This document shows positions 24,580 through 38,599 of a stretch of DNA of 64,000 bases, piece after piece. How positions within the stretch are numbered: the stretch's first letter is position 1; each line of letters opens with the position of its first letter. Below the pieces are notes generated by a model. The model was given only the letters and a program-made list of their open reading frames with translations. It was not told the DNA's origin and ran no database searches. Source of the DNA: Antedon bifida (taxonomy: Eukaryota; Echinodermata; Crinoidea; Comatulida; Antedonidae); contig OY727093.1 in assembly GCA_963402885.1 (NCBI GenBank), forward strand, positions 16,931,036-16,995,035, written 5' to 3'. The position numbers were made by a program, and so were the translations under genes.

Positions 24580-24705
24580 ATTTTTTTTACTCACGCATAT
24601 GGCTTTTTCTTACATACAGTAGGGTTATTTCTCAGACATATGTGGCTATTTCTCATGCATATGTTGCTATTTCTCATGCATATATGGCTTTTTCTCACCC
24701 ATCCA
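24580..24705. repeat. short tandem repeat, about 26 bp unit
   Basis: About five irregular copies of a unit containing TGGCTATTTCTCATGCATAT. Confidence 0.8.
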
Positions 24706-25244
24706 AAAAAACGTTCAGAAAAAACATTATTTCAAAATTAACTTGCCAAGTTTTAAAAATAAATAACTTATTCTGTATTAATTTGAGCAGAATGTTTAAA
24801 TACTGATGGTCGATATAGCACATACAGTAGGAATGCCTATTTATTCGGTAGAAAATTAAATATAGATGGCACGTTATTTTGAGGGTAGGTGCTTCTATTA
24901 AAAGACAGAGGGTGGTATATACATTTAAAATGTATTTTTTCCTACACATTGGCCCCTGAAAAAGGTGGCAGGTATAAAGATTAATGGTGGAACCATGGAG
25001 TATTATATTATTTATTCCATGGTGGAATTATAACAAACAACATGGGATGGTATCATCAGTTGAATAATTAGATAATGTGGATAGGTGATTGCAATTGTTA
25101 ACCTAGTCAGTATAATTAGGTTAACAGTTATAATAGAAATAAAAAAATTTATATTATATAAATTTTCAAAATGACCATTAATCGTGTTGGAAAGTTTTGG
25201 AGGCAACTTCTACTATCATTTATATTTAGAACATACATACATAC

Positions 25245-25444
25245 TTTTGTTTGGAATCATTGAAATCTTTAGTTTTCCTTTCAATTATATCTTTCCATTT
25301 CGTAGTTTCTGTGACGGTGTGTTTTAATTTGATGGACAGCGCTGACATAGCATTGTTTTGCTCTGCTACTATCTCTTCCAACTCAGACAACCTCTGCAAC
25401 TGTTTGCTACTTGGTATTGTTGCTGAGGGTTTATTTATCAATTC
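25245..25444 (-). CDS. CEP290: CEP290 exon 31 of window
   Basis: 200 bp, phase 0 to 2. It contains RLSELEEIVAEQNNAMSAL (human RLAEMEQTVAEQDDSLSSL). The donor GTATGT was chosen because it leaves two bases that exon 32 completes as lysine; an additional GTATGT lies eight bases further on. Confidence 0.93.
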
Positions 25445-26449
25445 CTTAATAAATAAAAGCAAAATAAAAAGAATTGTTAGTTATAGCAGCAATACATTTC
25501 ATTGTGTTGACGTGCTCTAAACCGTAAAATACCATAGGTTTCCTTTCTCCCACCATGGTTCAAATTTAATTGCAGCTCTCTGTGTGTTCCAACTGGCAGG
25601 TTGGAATACATGTAGATAGCGCAGCATCTTTTGGATGATACGTTGAGCCGTTGGTCCCATTTGCAATATGGCTTATGTGCACATTAAGGAATACAGTACA
25701 GTCTTCGAAAAGAGTAGGAGATTGTCTTTCGGTGTACTTCCTAATCCCCAAAAAATTAATCCAGGAAGAAACTAAAAATTTTACATTTAAACGAAATAGG
25801 ATTAGGCAGCTTTAAGCCTTGTTCGTACTGGATTTGAAAAATGGTAAATTTAACCACAGTAGCTTCACCCAATATCATCGGAAATTTGACAATTGTTCGC
25901 ACTTGGATATTTTCACGCAAATTAAGTCCAGTGCGATTGAGGCTTTAGACAGAGCCGTAGGCAGGATATGAAAAGGGGATTTGATTAAAGGGTGGGGGGA
26001 TTGTAGGATGAGAAGCCCCCAAAGTCAGTGCATTTATGATGTTAAGAAAGGAAATTCAATATGTATAGAAGCACATGCTGTTACACTTGGTTGTAGACGA
26101 ACCAATTTGCAATTTAAACATTAATAAATTATTAATTCAATACTGTATGGTGTATATATATATGTAAGCGGTTTATACAAAACTATGTGGATTATTAGAG
26201 ATGGACATTTTGATTATGATAGGGATAAGGTAGTGGGGTAACATTGGCCCAAACTATAAAACCCCCTGCCTATACGGGACTATTAGGTTCTCTAATCCTG
26301 TTTAACATTCAAAAGATCCTGAATTTAATGTAATTTATTTGAATTCAATGTGAACTTACAGTATGCCTATGTATATGTCAATGTTGAGAACCTATAGTAT
26401 TTCACCTGTTATTTACATTTAGTTACCAGCCACAGTGGGCCTACAGTTA

Positions 26450-27019
26450 AAGACCCCTTCCCTACAATTTGTGACGTTTTGTAAAAATAATACATATATA
26501 TTACTTTAAAAACATTAAACCAGGTCATTCCTTGTCTTAAATGTACGTTTTATGGTAAATTATGATAAAAAGTGAGAAACAATGCACTACCTAAGTAGCT
26601 AGCGGCGATTGACCTCTCGTGGACGGTCTTTAGGCCTAGCCAGGCTTAGTTTTGTAGGCCTAGCTGGTAAACATCGGTAACGTACGAACATCGTACGCTA
26701 GTTATATACCTAGCCTGACGTTTTAATAGTTGCTGCATTAATTATCTTTTATTTTTGCCAGACTCTGTTGATACAAATTGTTTTGGCCTCAAGATCAATC
26801 GAAAAGTACAGTAGGTGAAAAAAATAATATCAATCTGCGCGCAATGCATTTTGGGATTTATAGCGGGCCGTTAAAATTACTAGAATCAACTTATTTTTCA
26901 CATTTTTAACAGTTTAAAGACAAAAAAGTTATCTCAATAGGACCATATAATATTTATTTTTACATTAAATGTAGTTTGTGACCTTAAATTAGATCTAAAA
27001 AGCGTAGGGAAGGGGTCTT
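26450..27019. mobile_element. 570-bp MITE with 16-bp perfect TIRs, TA target site
   Basis: The ends are AAGACCCCTTCCCTAC and its exact reverse complement at 27004-27019, flanked on both sides by TA. TA duplication and small size suggest a Tc1/mariner-type non-autonomous element. No open reading frame is seen. Related partial copies lie at 30789-31199 and 8945-9044. Confidence 0.88.
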
Positions 27020-28667
27020 TATTGTTTCCTGTTTGTCATAAATAGTATGTTTTTCTATCTCAATTGATGCAAATCATTCTGCCATATTACCAACTGTATA
27101 CAGTACATGCAGCAAGTGCCTCAATAAAACATAAAGTGTCCCCAATTGGTGTCTCTTATGTTGGAATAAGTTCCACCATTGATAACTATTTATTTATGTG
27201 TACTTCTTTGTTTAACAAACATGGGAGGCCTAGACTTTCTTTAAAAAAGAACTTTATTATAGCAAGTGTCGTTTAAACAAAAATAACAGTATATTAATTT
27301 ATCACTTGCTCCATCTCGCTAGCCACAACAAACAACAAACCCCAACCCTCCTTTGCAATATTCATTACATAAATGGTACTCTCCTTTGACATCGATCATA
27401 GGGAACATTTTGATTGGATAAACATTGAATTGCGCCAGCATCCTGCGCTAATCTGTTAAAATAAACCATTCACCACTAAAATGTAGGACACATGCTAAGA
27501 CGATGACTGTTCAGATACAACATTTGTCAGAACATCATGTTGGTATGAACACCCTCTTTGAATAAGGTTTAGTAATTATAATAGTGGTCAGCGTCTGTCT
27601 CAACTATTTTGTTTTGCAATTACAAACAAGAAAGTGAAACCATTATTTCGTCATCTACAGAAATACAGTATACTGTATATAGCTGCTTTCTACGAACAAG
27701 TTAATAATTAAACTAGCACTGCAATATAAATCATTTTCACATGATATCATGAGGTAATATAAATATTTATGAGAATATATGAATAATAAACTTTCAATAT
27801 CTCATGAAAAATAAAGAATTAACATTTGGCAGTGTTTTTTGCAGTGTTCTTGGCAGCAGACATTTACATTAAATACAATTTTACAGAGTTCTCAAACACT
27901 ACAAAACGTCAATAATTATTACTAAAATGTAGTACACACTTACAGTCATACGAATACAAACTACGCAAAATTATGACTTGGCCGAACATTATGGGAACAC
28001 TCAATTTAATAATAAACACACAACACAAAATGTCAGGCTTTTCCACGAGGCTGCACCTTGGTTGGTCCTTCAGTATCATCGATCAAGGGCTTTCCTCGTC
28101 TTGTGCCCACCTTGACCAGAGGGAAGGCAGAGCTAATAGGTCTGAGGCAGATACTAGATGTTCGTGTTGCTATAAGACAGTGCTAATTTCAAATGCCTGA
28201 CGGGACCCCAGCTCCATTTGTCTATACAGCACCCGATATTGCCAGATGGTCTCCAAACGAAGCTTTCATTGGTGTTTCAACTAGGAAAGTTTTTTTTTTT
28301 TATAGTACAATAATTGTTTAGAAAAATAGAGAAAAAAATAATAATTGAAAAAATGGACTGGAACTTTGGATTATGGAAGAGCCGAGAAAATTTAAGGAGG
28401 CTGGTAGATGCAAAGTTTATTTATTAACAGTTTGTCATAAAATACAAGCAAAAGATCTTCCATTTTTTAACCAACTTCAAATAGAATGCTTTGGCGCATA
28501 TATTAGCAAGTATACCCAAATTCAAATGATAGTTTAAAACCTTCACTGTACAATGATCATTATTAGCCCAAGACACCAGTAGCTCCCTAATACGTCTTTT
28601 TGGAATTACAGTTTTTAAACCGTCAGTACAAATTTGGGAGATCTTATTACTGTCATTACTCCCATTA

Positions 28668-30277
28668 GTCAGGTGGCTTAGCGACTAAAACGTTACACGG
28701 TGGACAAAAGCACCAAATTTGACATGAGGCTTCTTTTAGACGTACTAATTGATTTTTGCCTAGGAGCCACCCAATCAGCTTCCGATTTTCTAAGATGGCG
28801 GCCAAAATCCAAAATGGCTGCCAGTAAATTGATATATCATATATATCTGGCTGTAAAAGTTACAAATTGACAAATAATTTACTGAATCAAGAATTTCTGA
28901 GGTCAGTAAAACCGATTTAGGAAATATTATATAAAGTGAGTTCCAAGATGGCGCCCAAAAATAAAAAATGGTAGCCATTGAAATTGAAATACATATATCG
29001 TATACAAAGTCACAAATAGTCCATTCCTAATGTATTTTAGTCTGCAAATCAGAAGGAAAGTGCAAGCATTGTATTTTATAAATTGATAAACCATGCTAGT
29101 TATAAAAACCCATGTTATCAAATCTCTAAAGTTTTTCTTTGACCTTTGACCTCAATTTGAAGATTTTAATCCAATTGAAATCAAAATAACCATATCTCCG
29201 CAACGCTTACATTAAATTAAATAATTTTAGTGTCAAATTATTAGGAAGATGCATATTAATATTCATCCTAATGGAAAAATTTGTCACAAAATGGCCGGAA
29301 GTATGATTTTTGGTATTTTTGACCTTTGACCTACATGTCATATAACTTGTTAACAGTTGGACAAACTTTAAATAGGTCTGAAATTAATCAGAAGATGTAT
29401 GTTTCTATTCAGTCTAATACAAACTTTTCCAAGAAACTGACCCAGATTCTTGTTATTGACCTTTGACCTGTACTGGTAGTACACATTTCTATATCTCGAA
29501 AACTAGTGGTCATAAAAGTTTTTTTATGAGAAATTGTTAGAAAAATATATATTTATATGTTTTATAATAAAACAGTTTCTATGAAAATGTAAAAGAATCC
29601 TATTTATGATAACTAGATTTGTAATTTTTTAACATCCAATAGTATTTGTTATGTATTAAAATGTGTTATATTTGCTGATTTTAGGCAATTAACGTAAATT
29701 TATCTGAACTATGGATATTTAATGTAAAATTTGTTTTCTTTAATATAGAGAAAATGTAATTATCTATCAAATAAGACCATTTAAAAATTATTCTGACAAA
29801 AACTTAATTAGTTACAGGTAAAAAAGTGTACTTTTTACTTTTGCGCCCTCAATCTTACTTTTCCCAAAAATACCACATTTTATGTGGTTTCAGAAACTGA
29901 CTGGTTATAACTATGTACCATGTCTAAAATGTTTCAATGACCATGATTACTCCATGTTTTCCAGTTTAGGCTACTGGCAGCCATGTTGGATTTTGGCTAC
30001 CATCTTAACCATCTAAAATATGTTTCAATGAACATGAATACTTATGTTTTGATAGTTCATTTGCCTATATGTGACTTCTGCAACAAATGAAAATGTGATT
30101 TTCCAATTTATTGGCGGCCATTTTGGATTTTGGTTGCCATCTTGAAAAATAAATGACGACCAGAGTGGCTCCTAGGCAAAAATCAATTGGTAGGTCCCAA
30201 CGAAGCTCCATGCCAAATTTGCCGCCTTTGTCCACCGTGTCACGATTTCCTCAAAATTTGTTGTTAAGCCACCTGAC
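28668..30277. mobile_element. 1.6-kb element with long inverted repeats, TA target site
   Basis: The first about 130 and last about 130 bases are inverted copies, beginning GTCAGGTGGCTTA and sharing CACGGTGGACAAA, AATTGATTTTTGCCTAGGAG and GCCATTTTGGATTTTGG. TA flanks both ends. The interior is AT-rich, with several ACCTTTGACCT words and no coding frame. It is probably a non-autonomous DNA transposon. Confidence 0.8.
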
Positions 30278-30631
30278 TACATTCCACAACCCCTCCGTGA
30301 CAGTTTTCAAATGCAATTTAAAACATTCCCAATATGATTCCAGTCATGTTGGTTCCATTACTCCCAGAACCCTGAAAACCTTTCTGGAGATGATTTAAAT
30401 GTGGTAATTTTTATACCCCACAAACACCCCCACCACTCCTGCCCCAGCAAATCCTCCTCTTTTTAACCCCTGCACCCTGGAATTATCTAATGTTGTTTAA
30501 AACCTTCCCAGTACACTTGCAGTCATTTTGATACCCCATGTATGGATGCGTGCAATAACAAAAAAAATTGTACGATGAACAAAAATACAAACTCTTATAT
30601 TTAATTAGTCTGGAATGAATATTTTTCTTAC

Positions 30632-30739
30632 CATTGCTGTTTGTTTGAACTTAGTAAATGCCATATCAGATTTGCTATTCAGCTTCAATTGCATATTCTG
30701 AACTTCTTGAATATGCAGTTTGTTCTCCTCATCAAGTTC
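30632..30739 (-). CDS. CEP290: CEP290 exon 30 of window
   Basis: 108 bp, phase 0 to 0. It contains LDEENKLHIQEVQNMQLKL and ends TKFKQTAM (human NKFKQTAW). It is separated from exon 29 by a 5.3 kb intron. The donor is GTAAGA. Confidence 0.93.
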
Positions 30740-30788
30740 CTGTAATTAAAGATAAACATTAATAAGTAACTCATTTTTGTTTATTTAA

Positions 30789-31199
30789 GACTCATTCCCT
30801 ACAATTGTTGACGTTTTGTAAAAATAATACATTACTTTGTTAGACTTAGGTCATTCCTTGTCTTGAATGTACGTTTTATGGTAAATTATGATAAAAACAA
30901 AACAATGCACTACATAAGTAGCTTGCGGTCCTCTCGTAGCTAGGCTTAGTTTTGTAGGCCTAGCTGGTAAACAGCAGTAATGTATGAACATCGTACACTA
31001 TACTATAGCCCTAGCATGACGTCTAATTGCTGCAATAATTGCGCAATGCATGGATTTATAGCGCGCCGCTTAAATTATTAGAATCAACTTATTTATCACA
31101 TTTTTAACTGTTTAAAGACGAAAAAAGTTATCGCAATAGGACCATATAGTATTTATTTTTACAATAAATGTAGTTTGTGACCTTAAATTCTAAAAAACA
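30789..31199. mobile_element. second copy of the AAGACCCC MITE, right end lost
   Basis: It starts AAGACTCATTCCCTAC after TA and follows the 26450-27019 copy (shared TCATTCCTTGTCTT, ACGTTTTATGGTAAATTATG and GACCATATAGTATTTATTTT). It stops before the right inverted repeat. It lies just upstream of CEP290 exon 30 in transcription direction. Confidence 0.8.
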
Positions 31200-32424
31200 T
31201 CTTGAAACGTTAGCAGCTTGTTCAATATAAAACCAATGAAAGTTTCTTAAGTACTTAAACAACATTGGTTTTCAGTTAATCTTCACATTCTATCTTGGAA
31301 TCTCAGCAATTTATTCTGATGGTCTAATTAACACTAATATAACCAGAATTTTTGTTTCATCAATACCATAAATATAAGCAAACTTTAGCCTACAACTTTT
31401 ATGAATGTTTGTTCTTAAATAGTAAGTACTGTATACTGGCAGGTGATATACCTACAGTACTGTATTGCTGTTATTTTTGCGGTGGTTTAATTTTCGAATT
31501 TTGCGATAGGGAACCTTACCAACGAAAATATCAACAATATGTAGAAAACAGTCACCGATTGAAATTGGAAAACCTGGAAGCAGTTTTACATGTGCTTATT
31601 ATAATATATTACCCCATTAGGCTTCTGTCATTAACGCAGTGAAATTCTGTACGCAGAAATTATGGTTAATACATATTTCCATTTCATTAAAGGTAATAGT
31701 GTTTATGGCTTTAGTTGCTTCTATTCTATTCAATTTGCAGTGATTTTTCAATCTGTACAACAAACCAGAAAGCACAAAGATTATAGAAAAATAAATAGTG
31801 TAAAACAAAACCTGTATCATTAATTTGCATTTCAAAACTGATCTTATAGCTGAAAGCGATAATTGATGACTAACAGTATTTTGGGGAATTCCCAGAAAGA
31901 CAATGCATCTTCAATCAGCCAATTACATACAGTACTGTACATTATATTACACAAAAACAGGAAATCAGAAGATTGAAACTAAAACTTTATTTCAATCTGT
32001 TAAATTTACAGTATATCCTTGCTTTACAGGAAAAAATTAATTTACATTAGCCATTATAAACACGGTTCTTATAGTATAATTTATCAAATTTGGATTCAGT
32101 ATAATACTTTTTTTAATTGGACATTCAGTTTCATGTCACTTTGTAGATAATTTAATACACAGGAGTCCGAAAAAAGCAATGGGCATTATAACAATTTTGT
32201 ATACGTCAAACTATAAAGGGTGCTTTTTAAACAAAATCAGAATCTATTTTAATCAATAGGTTAAAAACAAACTAAAGCCTGGTAGTAGAACCCAAGTATA
32301 AATGAAGTTATAAATTAATATTATTGGGTGTTTTTGAGAGATGGAGAGAAAAACATTCTATTTATTGTCGTGAGCTATCTATATACACCCATTGGCATAT
32401 GGCTATGAGTGTTCACTGGCTAAA

Positions 32425-33235
32425 CCCAGAGCTTAAACTTCGAACTACGACTAAAGTTCGACTTGAAAAAGTCCTAGTTCGAGCTATTACTTCAAATTCG
32501 ATTCATAAAAGAAGTAGTCAAAGTTAGCAGTTCGACTTAATGAAGTGAAGGCCAATGACAAGAGAGTATTTGAGGAGCAGACGAAATTTTGCGCATTGAT
32601 ATCACTTTCCATTTTCTTACAAAACTTTTTACGCATCAGGACTATACATGAAAAATAATTTCAATCGTTAATTATTATAGAACAAGATCAGTATTAATTT
32701 AACAGTGAAGCACTTTTGATTAACAAATAAACAAAATCTTCAAAATATATTTAGGAACCATGGCGGTACGGTAACTGTCATATTTTCTAGGCCTCCAACA
32801 AAGTATGATCGCGACGAACCACATACTTCATAGCGTGACAAGAAAGCGCTAGACCCCCTAAACATTCCATCGCGTGGTGAATTTCGGCATCTTCCATCGT
32901 TGCTATGTCGTGACGTAGTTCAAGTCGGACTTGCGCGAAGAAAATAATGTAATTTGTATACAGTTTACAGCATTATTATAACATATACCAATGTATATTT
33001 AATTAAGCTAATATAAAAATAGATATTTCATTCTTCAATATCTGGCCAATATAACAACTCAACCTCGTTTAAATACCATTTAGTCGGCGATTTAGCCTGC
33101 CCCCTCGAGGACTAAAAAATTGAGCAAAATCCGTCTCGATTTAGTCGAGGTTGGCCTGATTTAGTCACTGATTTAGTTGAAGTTCGGTTTATGAATTAAA
33201 ATGAACTACGACTAAAGTCCAGTTTAAGAATATGG
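32425..33235. repeat. MITE-like region with CTTAAACT ends and GACTAAAGT words
   Basis: CTTAAACTTCGAACTACGAC at the left and AACTACGACTAAAGTCCAGT...TTTAAG at the right, with further GATTTAGTCG and AAGTTCGACTT words inside. Partial inverted symmetry suggests a non-autonomous DNA element; the borders are approximate. Confidence 0.45.
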
Positions 33236-36057
33236 ACGTAAGGGTATGAGCAGCTGCAGTGCAACTATCCAGCATTTGAGCGCTTCTTGGGATAAGAGTG
33301 CTAAACCAGGGCCACCTTCCACTGCATACGCCAATGTACACCCTTTCCTCTATGTAAAATGGATTTTTCAAATGCATGTAGCAAGGCCTATAAAATGCTT
33401 TCAAGGTTACATGTTTACAGTATATAATCCCAATGACCCCATTTATCCCCTGTAGTCTAAGAAAGTTAAGTGTCTTCTGATATACTATTACCAGATGGTG
33501 TGCATAATACTTAACTTTAACACTTAAAGGGGTAGTCAGTGTTGTATTGAATGTTATAGCTTTATCCTCCTTTAAAAAATCATAAATTATATGAGCCTAC
33601 TGTGCAGTGATTTAATCAGCTGCAGTTCTGTTTAATATGCATGATTTTCCAAAATACTTTTTTGACTTCACATAAATATGCTGGTATTTCACAATGACAA
33701 ATATGATAATTGATGATATTAATATGGTAAATTGTATTGGTACTGTATTATGATATAGAACTACAATCACCATCTCAAAGCACAGTGGACTATGGAGAGA
33801 GGCATTGATTGATCCTTTATGGTCTTTCTTTAGTGAGACTAAATGTTATAGTACACAGACAATAACTTTCATCTCTCCTCAAGGCCTGTTTATACTAGGC
33901 CTACAGGATATTAAAAAAAATCACAATTCAGTCTGTATTATTGTAACTACAGAAATCAAATGAATATGTTGAAATAAATTCCGGTTAATCCCAGTCGAAA
34001 ACATAACTGAGTGGCTCTGTTGCTCTTTTACAGTAAATAGCACTTTCTTCTATGGAACAGCTTGAGAATTTGTTTATTTAAAAGAATCGGCAATAGTTCA
34101 GGAGGAAGGTAAAGCCAATAAAAGATTAAAATAGATCCTGGATGGATGTTATAACAACACACCCAGTTAACCTTTCATTAAAAAAAAGTATTTTGCAGCT
34201 AAATACAGTAATAATAAATTGTAAACCAGAAAACTTAATATTTGGTTAGTTGGTTGATTTCAGAGAATATGGAGGTTAATTCATTGAATGTAGAACATAT
34301 GATATTTTAATACATTTTCCAAATTCCATAGAATTTACTCAAGTTACAGTATGATTCATTCTGGAACATGATCTTTTTCAAATAAGGATGTTGTTTCTCG
34401 GTCGAGCTCCAAATATAGTATTACAGGGTATTACCATAGAGAGGTATTATTATATTAGATTGGCTAATAAATATGGCTGCAGCAATCGACAATTCGATGT
34501 CACACCCCTTAAACAGTCCCGCAATACCACGTCTGCATTGCAGCTTGTATATCATACATTATAAACACTAGAACGTATTCTATACGATCCTTGTATGCAA
34601 AAATGTTAAAGATATTATTCATTTCATTGCGATTAACAATAATAATTAATTTTTATAAAAACTTCACTGTGCTTTAACAAGAATGTGTGTTCTGATTTAT
34701 GTCTTCTTACTGGAACAGATGTACGACGGCCTTTGTGCTTAGTCTCAGCTTATATTAGAATCACTATGCTTCTACCTAGTCGACAATCTACTACAGTAGT
34801 TGTATAGTACTGTAAAATCTATGGGTAGTATAGTATAGAATTATATACATATACATGACGTCTGAAGAGGGCTCACTGTTATATATCTTGTAAATTTTGT
34901 GTCATGGGCAAAGACAATAACAGTAATTGTAAACAAGAAATATTTCTTACAAGAAATATTTCTTACAAAAAACGCTGCTCGACATTTTAAAATTAATCAT
35001 TGTTCTTTCTTCAGATATATTTATGATTAATTATTAAAAAGATGTCCTTTAATCGCAAAATTACATACAAATCAAAGATACTTCTTTAATTATGATTCAC
35101 ATGCCCATTTAAAAATGGTCAATTTTGAACTTTAATTTGCTATGTGTGTGTGTGACCTCAACCTGTTGGCATGCAACTGAATACCCTCTAGAGACAACGT
35201 GACTTCACGAAAATTCTTCCCAGTCTGTTGATTCGCGTCAACCAATCAAAGGGCGAGAATCCAAAATCGTTCAGCCGTGAGCCCTCACTCTCTTTTCCCA
35301 GATGTTTTTTGGGTCCAGCAGGTGGGATCTATAAATCATAGTCGAGTTTACAAAGTCGCAAAACTGTCGGCCTTAGATACTATAACTGCTGCTTGCTTTA
35401 GCTTATGAATGAGTAGTCCTCATGGGAGTACGTAGCTGTCTAGAGCAGCAGCGTGAAAAAAGTAACACCATGTATCTGGGAGAGTATGGGGTGAAATCAC
35501 CTGTGTGACTAATAGGGTTTGGTCCCACCATGTCACATCAACAAACATCAATTCCATAATTACAAAATAACAGGTAATGCAAGTTGAGGTTAAAAATAGA
35601 TCTGTCTAGTTAACCCATTTTAAAAACAAAGAAAAATAAAATACAATGCATATAGATGCATACTAAAATTGTAAATTTCAGTTCACTGATGAGGTTGGGC
35701 AGTTATTTGTTGAAAGGGCTTGCTTTTTAAATTTAAATATACAAATATTTATCTCATTTTTTTTTACTGAATTGTAATCAATGTTAAATAAGTATTTTAA
35801 CCCTATTATTTTCTTCTACAAATATTTGTTTCTCAAGTTTCTCTTGCACTAAGAAGACACATTCTCAGAAGACTGGACAAGAAGATGCTAAAATGAGATG
35901 ATCAGTTTATTTTTAATATTTTGAGAGATAACCAGATTGTCTGTACAGTCTCTCCACATATGGCTTCATATATGGCACTTGTATCAAATCAAATCAAACC
36001 AAATTATAGATACAGTAAAGAGAATCAGCTAGAGAGAGCAGAAGGAAAACCACTTAC

Positions 36058-36345
36058 CCTTCGAGACTGATCTAACAGATCCATGTACTTTTGAATAGCA
36101 TCTTCCTTCTGCTGAACACGTGCTTGTAAAGATTCCATCTGAGCCTGAGCAACCTTTAAGGCTTGTTTGTGTTGGCAAGCTTCGTCAATGTGCTGATACC
36201 GCACTCCTTCTGACATCTGACCTTTAATAATCTCATCTCTCTCTGCTGAAGCTGGAAGCCGTAGACGAAGTTCATTGATCACTTTGTCTCTCGTAAGAAG
36301 ATTGTCTTCAGTCCTGGCCAATTGTTTTTCAATACTGTTCAGATT
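36058..36345 (-). CDS. CEP290: CEP290 exon 29 of window
   Basis: 288 bp, phase 0 to 0, the longest exon found. It contains TRDKVINELRLRLPASAERD, nearly identical to human SRDKVINELRLRLPATAERE, and ends LLDQSRR before GTAAGT. Confidence 0.97.
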
Positions 36346-37014
36346 CTGTAGAAAAATTATATGTATTGGGTTAGCTTTAAACTTATTATTAAGCGCACGA
36401 TACAACATTGTTTGTGATACTGGCTATATAAATATATTAAAACTAACAGTTGAGAAACACTTTTACAGTAGTATTTTGTGGTTGTGGTTGAACTTGGCCT
36501 AGACTGCACACCTAAAAAATCTAGAAACTGAGGTGTGTTTAACTATACATTAAAACAGACAGACAGCCATATAAATATATACATAAAATAATATCTGTTA
36601 TACTAATATTTCAATATATACTGGTGTACTGCAAGAGGTAAAGATTAGTTCCTATACATTTTTTCTACAAATATTACACAAAAACAAAATCAAGCATTAA
36701 AAAAAAATCTCCTCCAATCAATCCCTTCCCACATTACCTGCCACTCTCAGCTTATACTTAAATTTACACTGCTATAATAATTTTTAAATCCAGTATACAG
36801 TAATTATCATCTTTGATATAGAGGGCAGTATACATTATTTTATTGGAAATGCTATTAAATATCTCAAATATAAACCATTTCAAATTGCATTGGGTATACA
36901 GTAGTAGAACTTGTATTTTGTGGACATATTTGGGATTCGACATGTATCTTCTTAATAGGTGTGTCCCCTGAATAGAAGAGTCCCTTGAATAGGAGTGTTA
37001 ATTTTATGGCTTAC

Positions 37015-37149
37015 CTTCTGGAGTTCTTTATTTTCTGCTCGAGTATCCAAAATAGTTTTGACATGTTGCTTTATAGTTCTAAGTGCATGTTCAAGCTGGT
37101 TGGCCACTGGTAAGGTAGGATCGGGCATGGATCCTGTTGCCTCTTCAAA
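37015..37149 (-). CDS. CEP290: CEP290 exon 28 of window
   Basis: 135 bp, phase 0 to 0. It contains ATGSMPDPTLPVANQLEHAL, matching the human proline-containing linker ATGSIPDPSLPLPNQLEIAL. The donor is GTAAGC. Confidence 0.96.
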
Positions 37150-37249
37150 CTACAGAAATAGAAATTGAAAATAGTTATTCATTCATTGTTTTTAATCATC
37201 CATATTTTAATAGAGATAAAAAATATAGTTAATAATTTCTACATTTTAT

Positions 37250-38165
37250 TAGGTGATCATTTAGAATAAAATGATCACCTATTGTTATTGTACTTGCATT
37301 AAAATATTCTTCTTCTTTCTGTACACTTTTTGTGTAACAATTATCTCAAAAAGTTGAATGGCAATGATCACAAGAATTTCACAATGTCTTTCAAATACTT
37401 TAACTTAGTCCTAATAAGCTTTTCAGCGTGATCATTCATCCGTGACGTCATTTATACGCCATTTTGTGAAATCACATTATGAATCATATCTCCATAATTC
37501 ATTATCACATATTAGTGAAATTCACTACACTAAAAATATTAGCAAATAAAAACGCACGCGCATGTAGGGCCATACGCGTGAAATCGGGCGTTAAAAATTT
37601 AAAAAGCTCAAAATTACGTTTTGATCAATTTAGAGCATGAATTAGGCCATTTGCATGTTTTAAAAAATTACTGCGAAAAAACACGTTTTTGCGCGTGCGT
37701 ACATAGAAAGCGAAAAAAATACAATTTTTTGTACAAATTGCATTCTACTCATCTTCCTTTGTACATTCACCAAATTTGAGTCCATTTCGACTTAGAATAG
37801 TGCTATACGAGCACGTTTAAAATGACAAAATGCGCACATTATTGTACAAAAGTGCTAAAAATGGTAAAAAATAAGGCCTTTTTAAAATGAATATAACTCT
37901 TCAGAATGGAAGGTGACCCCCAATTTTTTTAACTTATTATGGAAGCCAATGAGTTGTAGATATATTTAAAATGTATATACACATTAGACGTACAAAATGG
38001 TACGACGTCATCATTTGGCCACATGAATTTTAAAAATAGGGTTTTTCCCCTTTTGTCATAGACCACCATATTCAACAGAGCGCAACTCGCTTATCTGTGA
38101 TCGATTTTTTCATATTTTCATTTTGACGACGTCATCACGTCTTCAAAGTTGAATAACGGTGGTTA
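37250..38165. repeat. dispersed repeat of the GACGTCAT/TTGGCCAC family
   Basis: It starts with a perfect 13-bp-stem hairpin (TAGGTGATCATTT, inverted at about 37269-37281) and contains the same modules as 2150-2745 and 14085-15591. It lies in the intron between CEP290 exons 27 and 28. Confidence 0.65.
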
Positions 38166-38410
38166 CAAACTAACATAAGATGATGTTTACAGTTTTATTT
38201 GCCTTATGAACCATGTACAATATTCAAATATGAATAAAATGTAGAAAGTATTACCTATATGTTTTATCTGTATTAAAATAAGATGATGTTCTACTGTATG
38301 AGGGAAATACAACCAAGGAGTCAAAGACATCACTGACAAAAACCACTTGGTGAGTCAGTATACAGATCTCACCAGTAGCATACATAGACACTTAACTAGA
38401 GGCAACTTAC

Positions 38411-38599
38411 TCTGAGGGCTGCATTAGCCATGGCTTTCTGTTGCTTTTCCAGACTATCAATAATCCTTTCCAGCTCAACTTCTCTTTGCTCCCAAAGCAG
38501 CTGCTTTTCTTCAGCTTCCCTCTGAATGCGGACAATGTCTTCTTCAAGGTTTGCAACTGTTCTTTCATGCGTAGTATTAAGTCCTTCATTATACTTCAA
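38411..38599 (-). CDS. CEP290: CEP290 exon 27 of window
   Basis: 189 bp, phase 0 to 0. It contains LLWEQREVELERIIDSLEK (human MAWDQREVDLERQLDIFDR) and ends ANAALR before GTAAGT. The acceptor is CTGCAG. Confidence 0.96.

Larger units (their letters stand above)
30740..36057. other. intron between exons 30 and 29
   Basis: 5.3 kb with the MITE copy at 30789-31199 and the MITE-like region at 32425-33235. The stretch around 35150-35520 is less AT-rich but shows no gene. A direct repeat ACAAGAAATATTTCTT lies at about 34932-34966 and recurs near 41226. Confidence 0.6.
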
